This document shows, piece by piece, positions 43,842-53,560 of a DNA stretch of 64,000 bases. This stretch comes from Trissonchulus latispiculum (Eukaryota > Nematoda > Enoplea > Enoplida > Ironidae): assembly GCA_030248195.1 (NCBI GenBank), contig JASAND010028276.1:1-64000 (forward strand). Direction: 5' to 3'. A program made the position numbers and the translations under genes. Numbering within the stretch: the stretch's first letter is position 1; every line of letters begins with the position of its first letter. The notes beneath the pieces are model-generated. The model worked only from the letters and a program-made list of their open reading frames with translations. It had not been told where the DNA came from and did not search any database.

Positions 43842-44759
43842 TTCTACCGATCACTTCATGGCCCTGTGCTGTTTCGGCCGTTCGACAAGAAGAACGTCCT
43901 GCTCATCGGAGGTCCCTTACTGGAACCTCTGATGCCATACTTCTGCAATACGACGGACACTCTGTTCAAGATTCGCTTGAGTAAGCCGACGCCTACTAAT
44001 TGTCTGAGAGTGGCGCTGACCCTGAGGTCGCCATTTCTGACCGAGATTCTTCTCGTGCCGGAGATTTCCGCTCCGACAATGGCCCCCGCGTGCATCACTA
44101 CGATCAAAACCGAGATGTTCAAGTTAGATCGGCTGCTAGGCCAGCACGTTCTGTTGATTGATCCGGACCCTCGCCTGGCTCCGATCCAGTCGTATCCTGC
44201 CTGGTTGACTGTTCCCAAGTCAGCTGGGGTCCGTCAGTATCTGAAGGACGTCCCAGCTCGAGCTGCCTTAGATTGGACCAGCTTCCGCATTGAATCTGCT
44301 GGATTGGTTTTTCGGCCGTCGCCTCCAGGTGCCTATACTGATGGCGCTCCACCCTTGCAGAAGGAGGTTACCGATTACCTCAGCTTCCTGCAGTTGGAGC
44401 ATACCTACAACTTCACTGAATATCGGGCTAAGCGACCTTCCCCAGGTAATCCAATTTTTGTCTTGCCTGGGCATCGACGCCCACCAACGCCTCTAGTGGT
44501 CAACCAGGAGACCTGTCCCAACCGCCAGATAGGGACCCCACCTCCATCTCGGCACTGCCCTCGCTGCACCTGCAGCCGGTCCAGCGAGCGTGCCCCAAAA
44601 CGGAAGCGCGACTTCTTCCCGCGGCGCCGCCGCGACCATTCCCTTCATGCCTGGTACGACCGAATGGTTCAAGGCTGTGGAACAGCCTTCCAAACGCCGC
44701 TCCATTCGCTGACTGTTTCTTCCGACGATGGCTTGCATATAGACTCTGCCAGAAGCTAA
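43842..44759 (+). CDS. Unknown ORF in frame after the NADAR stop
   Basis: The frame continues past the single TAG at 43839 with F-Y-R-S-L-H-G-P-V-L-F-R-P-F and stays open to 44759, about 305 codons (first ATG 43866). The opening V-L-L-I-G-G-P-L-L and a later T-D-G-A-P-P-L-Q faintly recall an SGNH-hydrolase (GDS... D..H) layout, but the Ser and His are missing, so I do not claim it. The last 90 codons (C-P-R-C-T-C, then a run of Arg/Lys) may be out of frame, since another frame reads Pro/Ser-rich. It may be the C-terminal part of the NADAR protein. Confidence 0.45.
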   Translation, partial: FYRSLHGPVLFRPFDKKNVLLIGGPLLEPLMPYFCNTTDTLFKIRLSKPTPTNCLRVALTLRSPFLTEILLVPEISAPTMAPACITTIKTEMFKLDRLLGQHVLLIDPDPRLAPIQSYPAWLTVPKSAGVRQYLKDVPARAALDWTSFRIESAGLVFRPSPPGAYTDGAPPLQKEVTDYLSFLQLEHTYNFTEYRAKRPSPGNPIFVLPGHRRPPTPLVVNQETCPNRQIGTPPPSRHCPRCTCSRSSERAPKRKRDFFPRRRRDHSLHAWYDRMVQGCGTAFQTPLHSLTVSSDDGLHIDSARS

Positions 44760-45201
44760 CATCAAAGAAAATACAAAAAAAAACATCAGATAACTATAAA
44801 AATACAAAAATACGGAAAAAACCACAAGAACTTCCAAAAAATATTGGCTTTTCTTAATTGTACAGGCTTTGTCTTGCTTTATCCTTGTAATTGAGTATTC
44901 TAACGCTAGTAAACTGGTTGCCACGGTAATACTTTGCGTGTGTTTGGTGTGTGATGAATATATGTGTTGGATGCATGATGAAATACCAGTCTAAGAAATA
45001 ATTTTTTGAGATAAGTTAAAAAGGAAGTATGGCACCGATATTGCCTATATGGCCTGGTTTCCTAACCCGCTGAGTCCGGTTAGAAGAGAACGCATCTGCT
45101 GAGTCTGATGTACGCAATTTTGACCATGTTCCATGCTGAGTCATGTTCATCTGTCGAACTCGTCTGGGACCCAACTCGTCTGGGTACGTTTGTTTCAGAA
45201 C
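44760..45201. other. AT-rich spacer before the proline-rich ORFs
   Basis: Holds A-rich runs (44765-44840) and, just before the next ATG, a polypyrimidine-AG (TTTGTTTCAG, 45189-45198) that could be an acceptor site. No coding sequence. Confidence 0.4.
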
Positions 45202-45543
45202 ATGAGTCGCCGCTTCATCTACGATCCCGTTTCCGATGCCCCCACCGACTCCGATGCGACCCCAGCCCCAAGAACCCCTCCTCGGGGCGCCTGCTGTGTC
45301 GGCTATGCTGCCTACGCCGTGGCCACTTCCACTCCCAGACAGAGGGAAGGCCCGCCGTATAGCCCACGATCTCCCCAGCTGTCCCCTGTGAGTCTCCCAT
45401 CGATCGCGGGAACCCCCATCTTGGGTCCTCCCGCATCACCGGACCCCTCAGTTAATGGGTCCCTGTCCACCCTCTCGGGCTCGGATTCGGACATGGAATC
45501 CTCCATGTCCCTCAACGCATCCGTGCAGTCCGACGAGTGGTAG
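45202..45543 (+). CDS. Ser/Pro-rich ORF 1 of an overlapping trio
   Basis: The preferred start is the ATG at 45202 (M-S-R-R-F-I-Y-D-P-V), three bases after a TTTGTTTCAG acceptor-like site. 113 codons, rich in Ser, Pro and Thr, ending L-S-G-S-D-S-D-M-E-S-S, a casein-kinase-like acidic serine cluster. The distinct GC-rich composition contrasts with its flanks. No domain recognised. It overlaps the open frame of ORF 2 by a few bases. Confidence 0.45.
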   Translation: MSRRFIYDPVSDAPTDSDATPAPRTPPRGACCVGYAAYAVATSTPRQREGPPYSPRSPQLSPVSLPSIAGTPILGPPASPDPSVNGSLSTLSGSDSDMESSMSLNASVQSDEW

Positions 45544-45578
45544 GAGCCAACGGGACCCATTCATTTGAAGTCCAGGCC

Positions 45579-45857
45579 ATGGATCAGGCACCGCCCCCTC
45601 CGGCCACGCCGGAGCCCCGGACGCCACAGCCGTGGCATCCCCAGTCTCCGGACTATAACCTCCGGACTCCCACGCCGCATCCACAACAATATATCCCTCA
45701 GTCCCCTGACTACAGTCCCGGTCCAACACCGCCCCCTCCGGCACCGGAAGTGCCGCCCCAGATCATCAGTCTGTCCCCTGTTCCCCCCGTGCAGCAGCCT
45801 TACGGATACGCTGAGGTTCCTCCTTCTGCCGGGAATTCTCCGACGGCCTGTCTATGA
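45579..45857 (+). CDS. Proline-rich ORF 2
   Basis: The ATG at 45579 starts M-D-Q-A-P-P-P-P; 92 codons of which about a third are proline. P-Q-S-P-D-Y occurs twice (H-P-Q-S-P-D-Y-N and I-P-Q-S-P-D-Y-S), an internal repeat of a possible phospho/SH3-type linear motif. Its first five residues equal those of the NADAR ORF at 43255. The stop overlaps the next start (ATGA, 45854-45857), as in reinitiation or -1 frameshift arrangements. Confidence 0.45.
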   Translation: MDQAPPPPATPEPRTPQPWHPQSPDYNLRTPTPHPQQYIPQSPDYSPGPTPPPPAPEVPPQIISLSPVPPVQQPYGYAEVPPSAGNSPTACL

Positions 45858-46294
45858 ACGACCAGTTCCATGCCCCGTCGGAGCTGGGCCGCGCCCTGCT
45901 CTACATGGAGGCTAACCCCGTGGATCCAGACGGGTTGCCCTCTGAGCAGTTCAATCAGGTACTAAATCAGATTGAGCTGATCGCCCAGGAGGCTGCCAAC
46001 CCGATCGTGTCTCGCTACAGGATCCGCACTGCTGTGGATCTCGCTCGCGTACAGTTGGCGGACCTCCTCCATTATCGTCTCCCCCTGGATACCCCGTACG
46101 GCCGGTTCGGATCTGGGGGCCTACGGATCCAGCAGGCCCGCCGGATCCTCCACTGGTCCAAGAACCTGAAGACCCTCCGCCGCCGTCTCCCCCCTAGTGG
46201 AGCACCCGCCTCTTTTAACGGGTGGAGGAAGGGCGGTTTCGGAGAGGATCCGCCGCCGCCACCTGGAGCTGCCGGCGGAGCCGCAGCCGTCTGA
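45854..46294 (+). CDS. Helical ORF 3, overlapping ORF 2 by ATGA
   Basis: 146 codons from the ATG at 45854. The N-terminal 90 residues are helical and rich in Leu, Gln, Glu and Arg (E-L-G-R-A-L-L-Y-M-E, F-N-Q-V-L-N-Q-I-E-L-I-A-Q-E-A). The C-terminus is basic, then Gly/Pro-rich. It may be a structural or Gag-like piece of the same element, or the continuation of ORF 2 after a frameshift. No family recognised. Confidence 0.45.
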   Translation: MNDQFHAPSELGRALLYMEANPVDPDGLPSEQFNQVLNQIELIAQEAANPIVSRYRIRTAVDLARVQLADLLHYRLPLDTPYGRFGSGGLRIQQARRILHWSKNLKTLRRRLPPSGAPASFNGWRKGGFGEDPPPPPGAAGGAAAV

Positions 46295-46708
46295 ACTGGG
46301 CCTTTTCCGGCCTTGGCCACTTGCCATTGTAAATACCGCAGCAGAATTGACTGATAACTGTACAGTTCCTTCGCTAGTTCCCGACGGTACGCCTGTATAG
46401 ACAGTTTCCCCTTGTATAGATAAATTTTTGCTTATATGTGCTTGCGTATGTGTGCTGAACCGATTAAAATTAGCTAGGAAAAGACAAACTCGGGTTTTTC
46501 ACTTAACTCTAGGGAAAGTAACTTTAGATGGCAATTCGTTAGGTAGGGACAATCGTATGTCTGGAAATAATGTGGAAATCAAACCTAGTATGGCAGTTTG
46601 CGTATGTAGTCAAGATTCGCAGTCACCAATGTTGGGCAAGAGATGGGCATGAGCTTGGATGCTCATGAGCTACAGAAACGTGAAGATTGTTGAACTGTTA
46701 GAATTTTT
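46295..46708. other. Spacer, no gene recognised
   Basis: Contains an open frame at 46428-46652 without recognisable content. Confidence 0.35.
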
Positions 46709-46920
46709 GAGGAACTGGGTAAGTCAGGGCAATCCCGAGTGGACCCCGCCCAGTACAGAAGTTTCTTTGGTTTTGAGGTAAAAGTCTGAGGAACTGGGTA
46801 AGACAGGGCAATCCCGAGGAAACCCCGCCCAGTTCAGAAGTTCGTTGATTTTGTCGGTTGATATAAAGGTTGAAGAACTGGGTAAGACAGGGCAATCCCG
46901 AGGGGACCCCGCCCAGTACG
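46709..46920 (+). repeat. Tandem repeat, 3 copies of a ~79-84-bp unit
   Basis: GAACTGGGTAAG(T/A)CAGGGCAATCCCGAG...CCCCGCCCAGT(A/T)C starts near 46712, 46791 and 46875. Each unit can pair ACTGGG with CCCAGT to form a hairpin. Confidence 0.9.
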
Positions 46921-46948
46921 AGAATTTATGAAGTATTGATTTACTGGA

Positions 46949-47125
46949 GGGCTATAATGCCCTGTGGGCTGAAGTGCCCTTGCAGCTGGTTTAGTATTAG
47001 TGGTTTTGTGGGCTGAAGTGCCTTTGCAGCTGGCTCAGTGTTATTGGTTTTGTGGGCTGAAGTGCCCTTGCAGCTGGTTTAGTATTCTCGGTTTTGAGGG
47101 CTGAAGTGCTCTGCGGGTCAGAAGA
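46949..47125 (+). repeat. Tandem repeat, 4 copies of a ~44-bp unit
   Basis: GGGCTGAAGTGCCCTTGCAGCTGG recurs near 46965, 47010, 47053 and (diverged) 47099. GGGC...GCCC stems occur in each. Confidence 0.88.
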
Positions 47126-47168
47126 CCCTGTAAAATTTAGGACACTGTTTGGTTTAGGTAGCCCACCC

Positions 47169-47192
47169 GGGAGCTAGTGATCACTAGCTCCC
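47169..47192. repeat. Perfect 24-bp palindrome
   Basis: GGGAGCTAGTGA followed directly by TCACTAGCTCCC, 12 bp per arm with no loop. It closes the run of tandem repeats and could be a hairpin terminus, a dyad binding site or an element end. Confidence 0.9.
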
Positions 47193-48853
47193 TGCCCTTA
47201 TTTAGTTAACGCAATTCAGAAGTGGTACCGAACGGTAAAGTGTGCACAAGCCTCCTCGGCAGTTCTGGGTGGTAGACTGGTGTCACGTACCCGGATCTCC
47301 TCAGTAACGTCGAGTCGTAGACTGAAGGTGTATACAGATCTTCTCATCACTTCGGAAAAGTTGCGACTAAAAGAGAGAATTGGGTAGACGTTGAATCTTA
47401 ATTGCTTAATTGTTGTTAGCCATACATGTTTGCACTGTTTATGTCTCACCCCCTAGCAGGAATGCATCCCCTTAATTCACGGGAGGGATGTAAAGAAAAT
47501 GAAAAAATAAAGAGTTTTGAATTGTTCTCTAAAAAGATTCGGAAACTTGGCTGCTTGTTCCTTGAGAAATAAATCGGAAATGATCTAAAACAGGGATGTT
47601 TCTCGCTTAACTGTTCGATAAAACCTATCACGAATGTGCTGCACATAAATTAGTGTCACGCCAGTTATTGTCGGTAAATTAGACTCATTTAAAAAGTTTG
47701 GGTTCAAGAGATTGCCAACTATCAGAAAACGTTCGAATTTAATCTTTTTGAGCCTCTCAATTAAAAGTTACGGTGAGGGCAAGGTCTAGAGACTGGCTCT
47801 AACGACTACTCTTATGCTGAAATGAAGTTAGTTGTTGCTGGCTGGGTCCGCCTCAACTAATGTGGACAGTGCGTCCGTACTCTCAAACAATTTGACCGGC
47901 AGGTCTCTAGTCCCAAGGAGCCTCACAAGTTTCACAATCGAAAATTACATCCTGAAAAAGAAAGCACGCAGGCAATGGTAGTATAATCTTTCGACTTGTA
48001 AATAGTTAAGTCTGTATCTCATAATTGTGGAACCATGATTGTTTTTTTTTGTTTTGTTGCTCTTGTTTACGTACGAATGGTAGCTGATCATTAATTGTAA
48101 GAAAAGTGTACAGCAAGATTTGTAATTGGGTAAGCCGAAAAAAACTGTACAGTCTCTCCCTGCAATTGAAATCAAAAAGGAATCAAAAAGGCACAAAAAT
48201 TGCGGTATGTAATGTGTATAGTCTTGTCTCGTCAGTAATTTGTAATTGTCATTTTATTAAGCATTTGTATTAGTGAATCCGTTCACCGTTAATTGAGATT
48301 GAGCTTAGTTTTAACCCCTGTAAATTTTGCTGCATCAATCGGATGGGGTTCATCTACAGGTCCCTACTATTGAGATGATTGAGTTGTGCGCGTGTGTGAG
48401 TGAAGGCCAGCGAAGGCCAGCCTGAGTGTCTGTCATTGAATCTACGTGGGTGTGAGGTTCAGCGCTACCTTTTCTACGTCACTAAGATGACCTCATGCGC
48501 ATAAGTCAGACAGAGGGGAACCCCTCTGAAATTAAGGCACAAGTCACCCCTGAAAGGAAGAAAGAAAGAAATTAACAATTAATATTAGCGAATATGTAAT
48601 ATTAGGTCTCTAGCTAAGTTCTAGACTAGGTATAAGTTTCACTTAGTTTAGGTACTGCTTATTTCGTCTTGGGCTTCCAGGCCCCCTGTCCGTATTACGA
48701 TTTTCTTCTTCCTCCTTCTTCTCCAGTTTCTTCGTCCGCCTGTCGGTCTACCTTTTAGTTCCTCATCTGTTTGGCAAACAAGAGGAGGACCCATAGAAAT
48801 GGATTTCAGGACAAAGGCACTTCGAAACAAAAACGACATAAAGTTTTAGGGCC
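47193..48853. other. Intergenic DNA
   Basis: About 1.65 kb, AT-rich. GAAGGCCAGC is repeated in tandem at about 48402-48422. No gene supported. Confidence 0.4.
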
Positions 48854-48997
48854 ATGGCTGTTAGGGTACTTTGGGCCACTCGAAAACGGACCCAAAGCCA
48901 TAAAAAGTTACGCAACCTGAGTGATGAATTGCTCAGGTGCAGCAACAAAAGGAAACGAAAGAAAACACTCGAAAGGAGGCGGAGTCCTCCCATTTAA
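48854..48997 (+). CDS. Short basic ORF, uncertain
   Basis: 47 codons from the ATG at 48854, rich in Lys and Arg (K-R-K-R-K-K near the end). A shift by one frame near 48985 would extend it to 49128 with an acidic then basic tail. It could be a small nuclear protein fragment or chance. Confidence 0.2.
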   Translation: MAVRVLWATRKRTQSHKKLRNLSDELLRCSNKRKRKKTLERRRSPPI

Positions 48998-49860
48998 ATA
49001 AACCAATGACAGAATGCGATCATGAAAGCAACCAATCATCGGAGGATGATTGCAAAAGACACGAGGCAAAAGTTAACGTGAGACCAAAAAGTGCAGTTTC
49101 CAGTCAGTCTGTGATTTGGGTTTGGTGACGAACGGTCGTCTATCTTCCTCTCGTGGTTAAAATGCTGGGGGGAATTAATCACAGACATCCCCTGAGTCGT
49201 TTCGTTGGGAGAGGTTATGCCTCTCCCCTTCTAGGATACCCTCCCCTAAAATTTTTCTCCCACTCGGACCTTAGGTTGGGATTGGGGTACACCTGGGGGG
49301 AACATCCACCTAAATTGGGTTTGGGCTTCAGAAGCCCGGTTTCTCAAAGCACCCTCTAGGATGAGTGGTCCCAACCCCTTTTTTAGGATCTATAACAATT
49401 GTAAGTGCGAGACTAAAACAACCTAATCGGACCTTGAGTCCCCTTTCGAAATCTCACGTTCATACCGGGCTCTCGCCGCCCTAGACTGTTTGATATCACT
49501 GTTGCTTTCATGATTGTATGCTAATATCAGTGGATATTAGCTGGATTTCGCTGAATTTCCTGAGAAGGAAATTCAGGAACATGTCATTGGTGGGGGATTT
49601 CCGACGGAAATCCCCTCTATTCGTTTCCCTATCCAATTTCTTTCTTTTTGTCCAAAACGCCCAAAAAAGGGGAATTTATTTCCATCTAGCCTTCTTTCTT
49701 AAATTAACAAGTTCTTGCTAGTTTTGAGTCTACAAAATAAGCTGGTGCAAGTGGAGTCTAGTGCGTTCGAATCAAAATTAACAAGCTTTTCCTTTGATCT
49801 GACTGAAATCCAGTTAATATCTCTGAATCCGGGTTAAAACCGACAAGGTTTTAACCCATT
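48998..49860. other. Intergenic DNA with imperfect inverted segments
   Basis: Contains hairpin-prone motifs such as GGAAATTCAGG and GGGATTTCCGACGGAAATCCCC (49588-49609, a perfect 9-bp stem). No gene recognised. Confidence 0.4.
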
Positions 49861-50398
49861 TGATTCAGTTCTAGCGAGCGCCGCCTTCGGGCCTCCGATC
49901 TCTTTCTCTGCCTCGCTGCGATTCTTCTGCGTCTCTGCTACCCGCTGCTCCGTGATCTCTCCTGATCCCGGATCAACGTCCACCTGCTGCACTGCTCCTG
50001 GACATCAGCTGCTCCCCGGTCTCTTCCTGCTCTACCATCCAGTGTGAGAATCCCCGGATTCCCCTGGCCTCTCTCCCCTGGTTCTTTGCTACGCGCTGCT
50101 CTGTCCGGATTGTCTGGAAATCAGCTTCCCAAACGTCAGTTTGCTGAGATTCCTCGCTGAATCTAGAACTTTGCTGAGAGCCACTTCTTTGGCTTAGGGA
50201 CGCACTGATAGACGTAGGACTGTCATATTGGGCTTTGGAGTGTGGGTTGGATGTTAAGCTTGTCCTGTTGAAGAAACCGAAGACCTTTTTTGCCAAGTCA
50301 TTAACTATCAACTGTTCACTTTTAAAGATGTCTGCTATCTTTTTGTCTAAAATTGTCTGCTCTTTGATCTGCTCTATTCTTGTTTGCTCTACCCAGCC
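49861..50398 (-). CDS. Candidate coiled-coil exon(s), minus strand
   Basis: From an acceptor-like CAG (about 50398) the minus strand reads W-V-E-Q-T-R-I-E-Q-I-K-E-Q-T-I-L-D-K-K, clearly helical and charged. It runs on to a stop at 49973. Another frame then continues to about 49861 with E-Q-R-V-A-E-T-Q-K-N-R, echoing an upstream E-Q-R-V-A-K-N-Q-G-R. The echo suggests a repetitive coiled-coil protein with a frameshift or intron near 49990. No initiating Met in the first part. Function unknown. Confidence 0.35.
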
Positions 50399-50419
50399 TG
50401 CTCAAATTCTCTCTCTCTA

Positions 50420-51003
50420 AAGTTCAAACAAATTTAAAAGTTTACAGGTCGTCCTCTTAGCAGAGGATAGAATAGTTATTGGTTTTCTGCTGGTGCGTAT
50501 TGCTGGTAACTATTCGTGACCGGGAGCGGGTGGACTTGTGCACACTTTTCAGGTACATATAGGGAGCATATAGGGAACTTCCCCCCCCCTCGACCCCGAA
50601 AGTCAAATCATTGTGTGACTGCGAATCAATTCGCAGTCTGAGAGTAACGAGTACTGTTTAGGTGAGTGTGCTTGTGTGCGTGTGTGTGGCAACCAGTAGG
50701 CTAAAATACTAATCTAACCAAAATTTTACTAGGTTTCAGCTCTAGTTCTTCTTCAGCTAAGATTTCGGAGTAGGGACCTGTGACTGATCATAGCTTTGGG
50801 TTTGGTTGTTAGGCGGTGAACGGATTCCTTTTGTATCAGTTCTTTGCAACAGATTTGTAGTGTACTTGATCTTGTGTGTTTGTGCTATTTGATATTGAGG
50901 TAACTTGACATAATAAATAGTTAATTAGGATCAGAGCTTAAGTCGTTGTAGTTGATACTAGGTTGGATAGGAAACCGCTGAGTCGACGATATCTGGAAAA
51001 TAG
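50420..51003. other. Spacer upstream of the cysteine-rich frame
   Basis: AT-rich and non-coding. AAATAG immediately before 51004 could serve as an acceptor site for the downstream open frame. Confidence 0.4.
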
Positions 51004-51426
51004 ATCAGTCTGGAGCCCATTGAGTTTGTCTACGGAGACGCTTACGACGAAGGAAATCTTAGTGATATTAGTGAGCCTGAGAACCAACTGAATCTGCCGT
51101 TTCATCAGTGTCCTGAGTGTCACCACCAGTACAGCTTTAGCATACTTTTCCTAGTTCACGAGGGTAGTTCTCTAGTTGAGCCTGAGCATTCCGAGGTCAC
51201 CTTCTATTGTGACTGTTCTCAGCCTTGGAACCGCGCTGAGATTGAAGTTTGGACTGTTGATAGTGAACCCGAAGGAAGCCCTCATACGGAGCCTTGGTCT
51301 TGCATTTTTGAGTGTGACGGTTGTTCCGATTTCAAGGTTCTCTTCTGTTGTGCAGTGACCCCTGGTACCGATCCGTGGGTGGCAGTCAAGCATCGTAACT
51401 GTCCCCTTGATAAGTACTGGCCCTGA
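51004..51426 (+). CDS. Cysteine-rich 140-codon open frame with no methionine
   Basis: Open from just after a TAG (51001-51003) to TGA (51424-51426), 140 codons without any Met, so it is an exon or uses a non-AUG start (CTG at 51010 is followed by G). An acidic N-terminus (S-D-I-S-E-P-E) precedes C-P-E-C-H-H, then about 31 residues later C-D-C. A second cluster follows: C-x3-C-D-G-C, C-C, and N-C-P-L-D-K-Y-W-P at the end. Paired cysteines at regular spacing suggest two zinc-binding modules. The composition is protein-like throughout. Family not recognised. Confidence 0.5.
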   Translation: MSLEPIEFVYGDAYDEGNLSDISEPENQLNLPFHQCPECHHQYSFSILFLVHEGSSLVEPEHSEVTFYCDCSQPWNRAEIEVWTVDSEPEGSPHTEPWSCIFECDGCSDFKVLFCCAVTPGTDPWVAVKHRNCPLDKYWP

Positions 51427-52420
51427 GGCACTAGTGAACTCACGTACCCAACAGGCGGACCGTCTGGATTAGGTTAGACCCACACTAGGCTAGCTTGATC
51501 CTTAGACCTAAGAGTAGATCCCAGCATCTTCTCGCTGTCTGCCTCTCTGTGTAACAACGAATTTTGACCCCTGGATTTCAGCCGCTTTCATTACACATTT
51601 CTTGTCTTTCGTGATCGCTAGAATCGAGAATGAAAAGTACTTTTCAGCTTTTGAGCTCAGTTCAGCTTTATGAGTTGAGTTCAGTTAGCTGCAGCGACTA
51701 TATTGTGTCGACTAATTGTGCTACAATGACGCGCCCAAATATGTGCAACCGTTTAGATTGCTGACGGTTGACAACTGCAAGAAAACTCCATATACAGTTT
51801 CCTAAATAGCTGTTTTCCTAATTTACATAAATTGGCTACCGTAAAAAAAGTGCCCTGTACTAGCCCTGTGCTGAAGATAGGGCGTCGAAGTGGTGAAATA
51901 GAGAAAACTTATGCTTGACATATATAAATGTCATGATATTATACATTCCTGCTACAGCGGGAATAAAAGTGTCACTGTAAATAAATGTATGATAAATGAA
52001 AGCAGCCGCTTATAGCCATCTCTGCGCTCATTTACTCGCGACTGGAGCTACCGAAACCGACATACGCTGTGGCACTGCCAGTAGTTCTGTTATTTTGTGC
52101 AATAGCATGGGAACCTCCAATCCAAATGAAGGATACGAGCATCCAATGCGAACGGCATTACTCTGAATGAATACAAGCGTAGGCCTGTGTACAAATTTCT
52201 CATGATTTGCACACTAAAAATCGTGCAGTCATACGCTGCAGAGTGCAGATCAATTGTACGCAAGAAAACCGCAAGTTCGAGCCTCCAGAAATATGAGAAC
52301 TGTTACAGTTTAAAACATTTTGACTTCATATTCGCTTTTTTCGTACCGCTGACACCTAAGTCGAGCAACACAGATTTATGTAGTGAAAGTCATGCGAGTT
52401 TCGCCCACGATCTCCAACCT
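51427..52420. other. Intergenic DNA
   Basis: About 1 kb, AT-rich. A 119-codon frame at 52187-52546 runs into the SINE-like element and looks random. Confidence 0.4.
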
Positions 52421-52545
52421 CGTCTCCGTGGCTCAGTTGTCAGTGCATTTGCTTACTGCGCAAAACGTCGTGGGCTCGAGTCCCACGGGAGTTCCAAATT
52501 TTTTGGACCTTCGGTGGTACATAACTTTCTTGTTCTTTCTTATTG
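52421..52545 (+). mobile_element. tRNA-derived SINE-like element, copy 1
   Basis: Box A (TGGCTCAGTTGTCAGTG, 52429) and box B (GGGCTCGAGTCCC, 52472) are spaced as in a tRNA. A body with TTTTTTGGACCTTCGGTGGT...ACATAACTTTCTT follows and recurs in two further copies. The acceptor stem pairs poorly, so it is SINE-like, not a tRNA gene. Confidence 0.7.
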
Positions 52546-53440
52546 ACAAAATTGGGATTTGTTAGCAACAAGAATTTGAAAATATACCTGTGTTAGAGTA
52601 CTACTGAGCAGATATCCTAAGACAGCAATTGAGTCGACACCGTAAATGCTAAAGGAAGGTTTGCCGGAATGCCAATGTATCTTCAAATAAGTTTGTGCAA
52701 GTGATGAGATGGTCAAATGAAATTTGACAAAATGATAGCTGACTCTGCACGCTAACAGTCCGCTGAAAACAAAGTGTCAACTTAGTACCATGCAATGTAG
52801 CAGGCGCAGTCACAAGGCTCTGTCGAATCTAAATTGGACCAAACCTTCCTTAAATTCTCTCCGCAGGGCACCTTGTCATAAAAAGTAGGAAAAAGTATTA
52901 ATTTGACTTATAGAATGCGGTGTTCTGTAGCCTATCCGAAAAATGAGTTCCAGCCCAATTACACTGAACTAACTTCCTTATTTCGTTTTTATGTTTTTTG
53001 TTTTTCTACATTTTCGCCTGCGTTCTTCCCATGTCTCCGTTTCCTGATATTTTACACTGACATTAGGTATTGTTTAAATTTAAAAAAATGAAAAATGTAA
53101 AAAATAAAGACGTCAGATGACTCTGAAGGAACTGTTTGCAAACGTTGTCAGAAACACCAAGGTTAAGAAATCTGGTTGCACTGAGCGTTTGTGGAAGATG
53201 AAGATGAAAATATCTGAAGCGCTTTTGAAAACTGATTGAGGTAGAAATAGCCTGTCCATTCTAGCTGAGCACACTTGAGTGGTCAAAATTTTGAGTAATT
53301 AAATTTCTGATGACACTTTTTGACACTTTGAAACTCTACGACACACATCAATCCATGCCTGATTTGCTTTGAATACGAGAATATTCACTAGTTTGGATTA
53401 GCTCGATAATGATATTTGAATTCCAATAAGCTTGTTGCAA

Positions 53441-53560
53441 AGCCTCAGTGGCTCAGTCGTCAGGGAGCTATGATAGTAAACGACAAGTCCTGGGAATAAA
53501 TCCCACCATTGGTGGTAATTTTTTGCAACTTCGGTGATGCATTACTTTCTTCATTCATAA
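53441..53560 (+). mobile_element. tRNA-derived SINE-like element, copy 2 (diverged)
   Basis: Box A survives (TGGCTCAGTCGTCAGGG); box B is degenerate (GGGAATAAATCCC). The tail ACTTCGGTGATGCATTACTTTCTT matches copy 1. Confidence 0.6.

Noticed and set aside
43842..44759. SGNH/GDSL hydrolase domain
   Set aside because: The V-L-L-I-G opening and a later D-G are suggestive, but the catalytic Ser and His are absent.
45108..46400. Other overlapping open frames on both strands of this GC-rich stretch
   Set aside because: GC-rich DNA suppresses stops in all frames; only the three chained plus-strand frames have sensible starts and composition.
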